DNA from: Argyresthia goedartella
Lineage: Eukaryota; Arthropoda; Insecta; Lepidoptera; Argyresthiidae
Direction: 5' to 3'
Length of the DNA stretch: 64,000 nucleotides
NCBI GenBank assembly: GCA_949825045.1
Contig: OX463813.1
Coordinates: 6,014,001-6,078,000, forward strand
Part shown: piece by piece, positions 61,941 to 64,000 of the stretch
Layout: each line of letters starts with the position of its first letter
How positions within the stretch are numbered: the first letter of the stretch is position 1
Translations under genes and position numbers: made by a program
The notes under the pieces: model-generated
The model's input: the letters and a program-made list of their open reading frames with translations, nothing else
Told to the model about the DNA's origin: nothing
The model's database searches: none

Positions 61941-62596
61941 TATGCATGCATATGTAAATCGGACGACAATGCAGCATTTTTATGAAATGGAGCTGATCTG
62001 ATGATGGAGCCGGAAGGTGGCTATAGGAATGTAATAAAATTAAGTAAAATAAGGATCTCACTCGCCGTGCCGCGCGGTAATGCCAGTGTGATGGGTCGGG
62101 CATGTCCTGTGGCGGTTTATTTGTTAAGTATTTTGTTTTTTATTGTGTTCAGTTTTTGCGTGTGTGTAGTTTTAAATTATTTGATAATCTTAACCCTTTA
62201 CTGCATACTACTGCAACTTTATTAACAAGCAATAAGGTGAAAATCGCGATCCATTTCGGGTCAGGCCATGCATTAAGGGGTTAAATACTTAGGTTATTTT
62301 AATTGACGATGCACTTTGCGGATTTTTGATTTTATTCCGGTTATATTGACAGATTTAATGAATTACTATAATAAACGCTTTACAAAAACAAAAAATTTAC
62401 CTTATTAATAAAATTAAGTAACCCCATCTCGATTTTGAGCTCGTTTGATTCATCTTGGCAAGTACTCCGGTCCTAGACGATATCCAGGGTCAGATGACGG
62501 AGTCAAAAGGTGGCCATGGGAACTCTCTATTAAGCCGAGACAATCCCATTGAGGTTTCCGTATTTATTAGTTCTATTATTTATAACTAATAAAAGA
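61941..62596. other. No gene recognised; weak internal repeat
   Basis: TGATGATGGAGCCGGAAGGT at 61998 and AGATGACGGAGTCAAAAGGT at 62492 are related, suggesting two diverged copies of an unnamed repeat. No coding support. Confidence 0.4.
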
Positions 62597-63000
62597 TTTT
62601 ATCTACACACGTATCATAAACCCTCTTTACTGCGTTCAAAAACCGCAGGTTACGATCAGCATTATGTTAAACTACTTGGTAAAAACTCGTTCCGTATCTG
62701 GAAAACTACACAATATGGTCATTATGTGAAGTTTTTCTACATATAATGACATTCAAATTTCGAACGCTGACGCCCGCCTGCATGCCGCCCCTAGTTTGTC
62801 TGTGAAGTTGGTACTGACGTTCAAATTTCGAACGCCCGAATTTGGTGCTACAGAACAAGCTAAACAACTGCAGAGCCACAATGCCGGTCAAACATGCGGT
62901 TCCTGAACACATCAAAGAGAGCTTATGATATGTGTATAGATAAACTAGTGTATGTAACTGTACATAATTAGGCATTATGTAGCAGTCACATAAACTACTA
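62597..63000 (+). mobile_element. Foldback MITE family, copy C
   Basis: Runs from ATTTTATCTACACACGTATC to CATAAACTACTA. It has the subterminal inverted arms but lacks the ~60-bp CTCGAG inverted-repeat segment: here GGCATT is followed directly by ATGTAGCAG. It also contains a short tandem of CATTCAAATTTCGAACGC (62750 and 62819). Confidence 0.83.
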
Positions 63001-63538
63001 ATTTCAACAAAATATTTTTTGTTCATTGTTTGTTTTAGAATACAATAGAAGATGAATGAGTAAAGTTGGTATACTAACTTTTATAAACACTCACACATCC
63101 GGTTCGAAGGACAAAAAACTGTAGTGTGTGTACAGTAGTACAAATATGTAGGGGATGTTGGTTGATAGATTGATTCCAAACTCAACGACTGCTGATTTGA
63201 GAATGACTTTTATTGTGTACTTATTCTAATAAACTTATCTCGGTTGGCCTAGTTAAATATCTACAAAAACTATGCATAATGTACTGCCTAATGTGCGATT
63301 GCTGACATAGCTCGTACACTTACAATGCAATTAGATCCATAATTACCAGATGTTATAATATTCTTTGTCATTTTTGGTGTCTCCCTCCACAAGTTTACTT
63401 CTCTCTTCAATCAGAACACAGATAACAAGTATTTTGATTGTATATTGTGTTTGACCTCTAATTGAACGCATGTATTTATCTATATAGTAATCGTTAGCCT
63501 AGTTAATTAAGAGTATTTGTTTATAGTTATTTTTAATT
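63001..63538. other. No gene recognised
   Basis: AT-rich non-coding sequence; nothing supported. Confidence 0.5.
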
Positions 63539-63576
63539 TACACACACATGCACACACACACACACAAACACACACC

Positions 63577-63620
<44 letters not shown>
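63539..63620. repeat. Imperfect (CA)n microsatellite
   Basis: About 80 bp of CA repeats with a few substitutions (ATG, AAA, CCC, TAC). Confidence 0.95.
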
Positions 63621-63624
<4 letters not shown>

Positions 63625-63887
63625 CGTCGCGCCTTTTCCCATACAGGGTGGCAGTGGCACAATTTTGACCACTTTGAGCCAGTTATTCAATACTTCATTT
63701 TGCGTGACAGGAGGCTAGCCCATCGCCGAAGCTATGGAGTAATGAAGGTTTCCTCGCGATGTCTTCCATCACCGTTAGAACGTCCGTAACTTAAGATAAA
63801 TAATTATCTCATTGGTACATGGTCAGGAATTGAACCTGCATCTTCTGTGTGAGAAGCAAGCGTGAAACCCATTAGACCACGGAGCTC
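63621..63887 (-). repeat. tRNA-derived SINE, minus strand
   Basis: On the minus strand GAGCTCCGTGGTCTAATGGG (A box, 63868-63887) and GGTTCAATTCC (B box, 63826-63836) head the element. The head is the same as at 41487. The body extends to about 63621, ending against the CA microsatellite, as SINE tails often do. Confidence 0.78.
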
Positions 63888-64000
63888 ATTAATTTATGTT
63901 TTAATTAGTTATAAATAAACATCCTAGTTTTATTTCTGTACATAGAATGAGTTTTACCTAGGATTGTGAGACAATAAACTGAAAACTTGGATTTACCCTT

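Noticed and set aside
63517..63789. 90-codon frame with His-Thr repeats
   Set aside because: Microsatellite translation joined to SINE sequence.

Overview
The window looks like lepidopteran (moth or butterfly) nuclear DNA. It is AT-rich, contains no operons and no recognisable host gene, and is packed with transposable elements typical of Lepidoptera: BEL/Pao LTR retrotransposons, several lineages of LINE, mariner-type and Tc1-like DNA transposons, tRNA-derived SINEs, and a dispersed ~400-bp repeat ending in GGTACGGAACCCTAAAA. The species is an inference. Elements lie on both strands and many are nested, so this is probably a TE-accumulating, heterochromatin-like or piRNA-cluster-like locus.

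Layout. 1-8.2 kb: decayed BEL/Pao element with an env gene, split by a DD37D mariner (4978-6264). 8.7-12.66 kb: two facing LINE remnants; the second holds an internally deleted sister mariner (10595-11539) and an unidentified insert. 12.7-18 kb: no genes, only a dispersed repeat, a GATCACC-ended element, a GT microsatellite and foldback structures. 18-22.3 kb: LINE 3' half, then a BEL/Pao pol remnant without env. 22.3-23.8 kb: dispersed repeat and a minus-strand LINE RT remnant. 24.47-28.2 kb: LINE with one open 1080-codon frame (endonuclease, RT, RNase H, zinc knuckle), a perfect palindrome in its 3' region, then a SINE. 28.5-30.6 kb: LINE tail, a 789-bp mariner-related MITE, a candidate intron-split Tc1-like HTH, and a SINE. 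30.6-33.5 kb: third BEL/Pao remnant. 33.6-41.47 kb: a LINE whose 3' UTR appears to have received a structurally complete minus-strand BEL/Pao element (35377-41250, 545-bp LTRs, GTATC target-site duplication, protease lost). 41.5-47.2 kb: SINE, tandem and inverted repeats, LINE 3' half, foldback MITE, chimeric repeat junction. 47277-55822: the best element in the window, a complete BEL/Pao retrotransposon with identical 236-bp LTRs, an ACCCT duplication, a tRNA-Tyr-type primer site and one uninterrupted 2518-codon gag-pro-pol-env frame. 56-64 kb: foldback MITE copies, relics of a MULE transposase, an RNase H-type LINE and a Ty3/gypsy element, two LINE 3' tails, a CA microsatellite and a minus-strand SINE.

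How it works together. Every protein-coding signal is a transposon replication module. The 47-56 kb element is the only one that looks intact enough to be recently or currently mobile. Its env region (signal/TM segment, polybasic site, glycine-rich hydrophobic segment after it, C-terminal TM and a GC-rich Pro/Ala tail) makes it an endogenous-retrovirus-like BEL/Pao. The older env-bearing relative at 1-8.2 kb shows what decay looks like: many frameshifts, loss of the integrase catalytic Glu, and a mariner in env. No cellular pathway is encoded.
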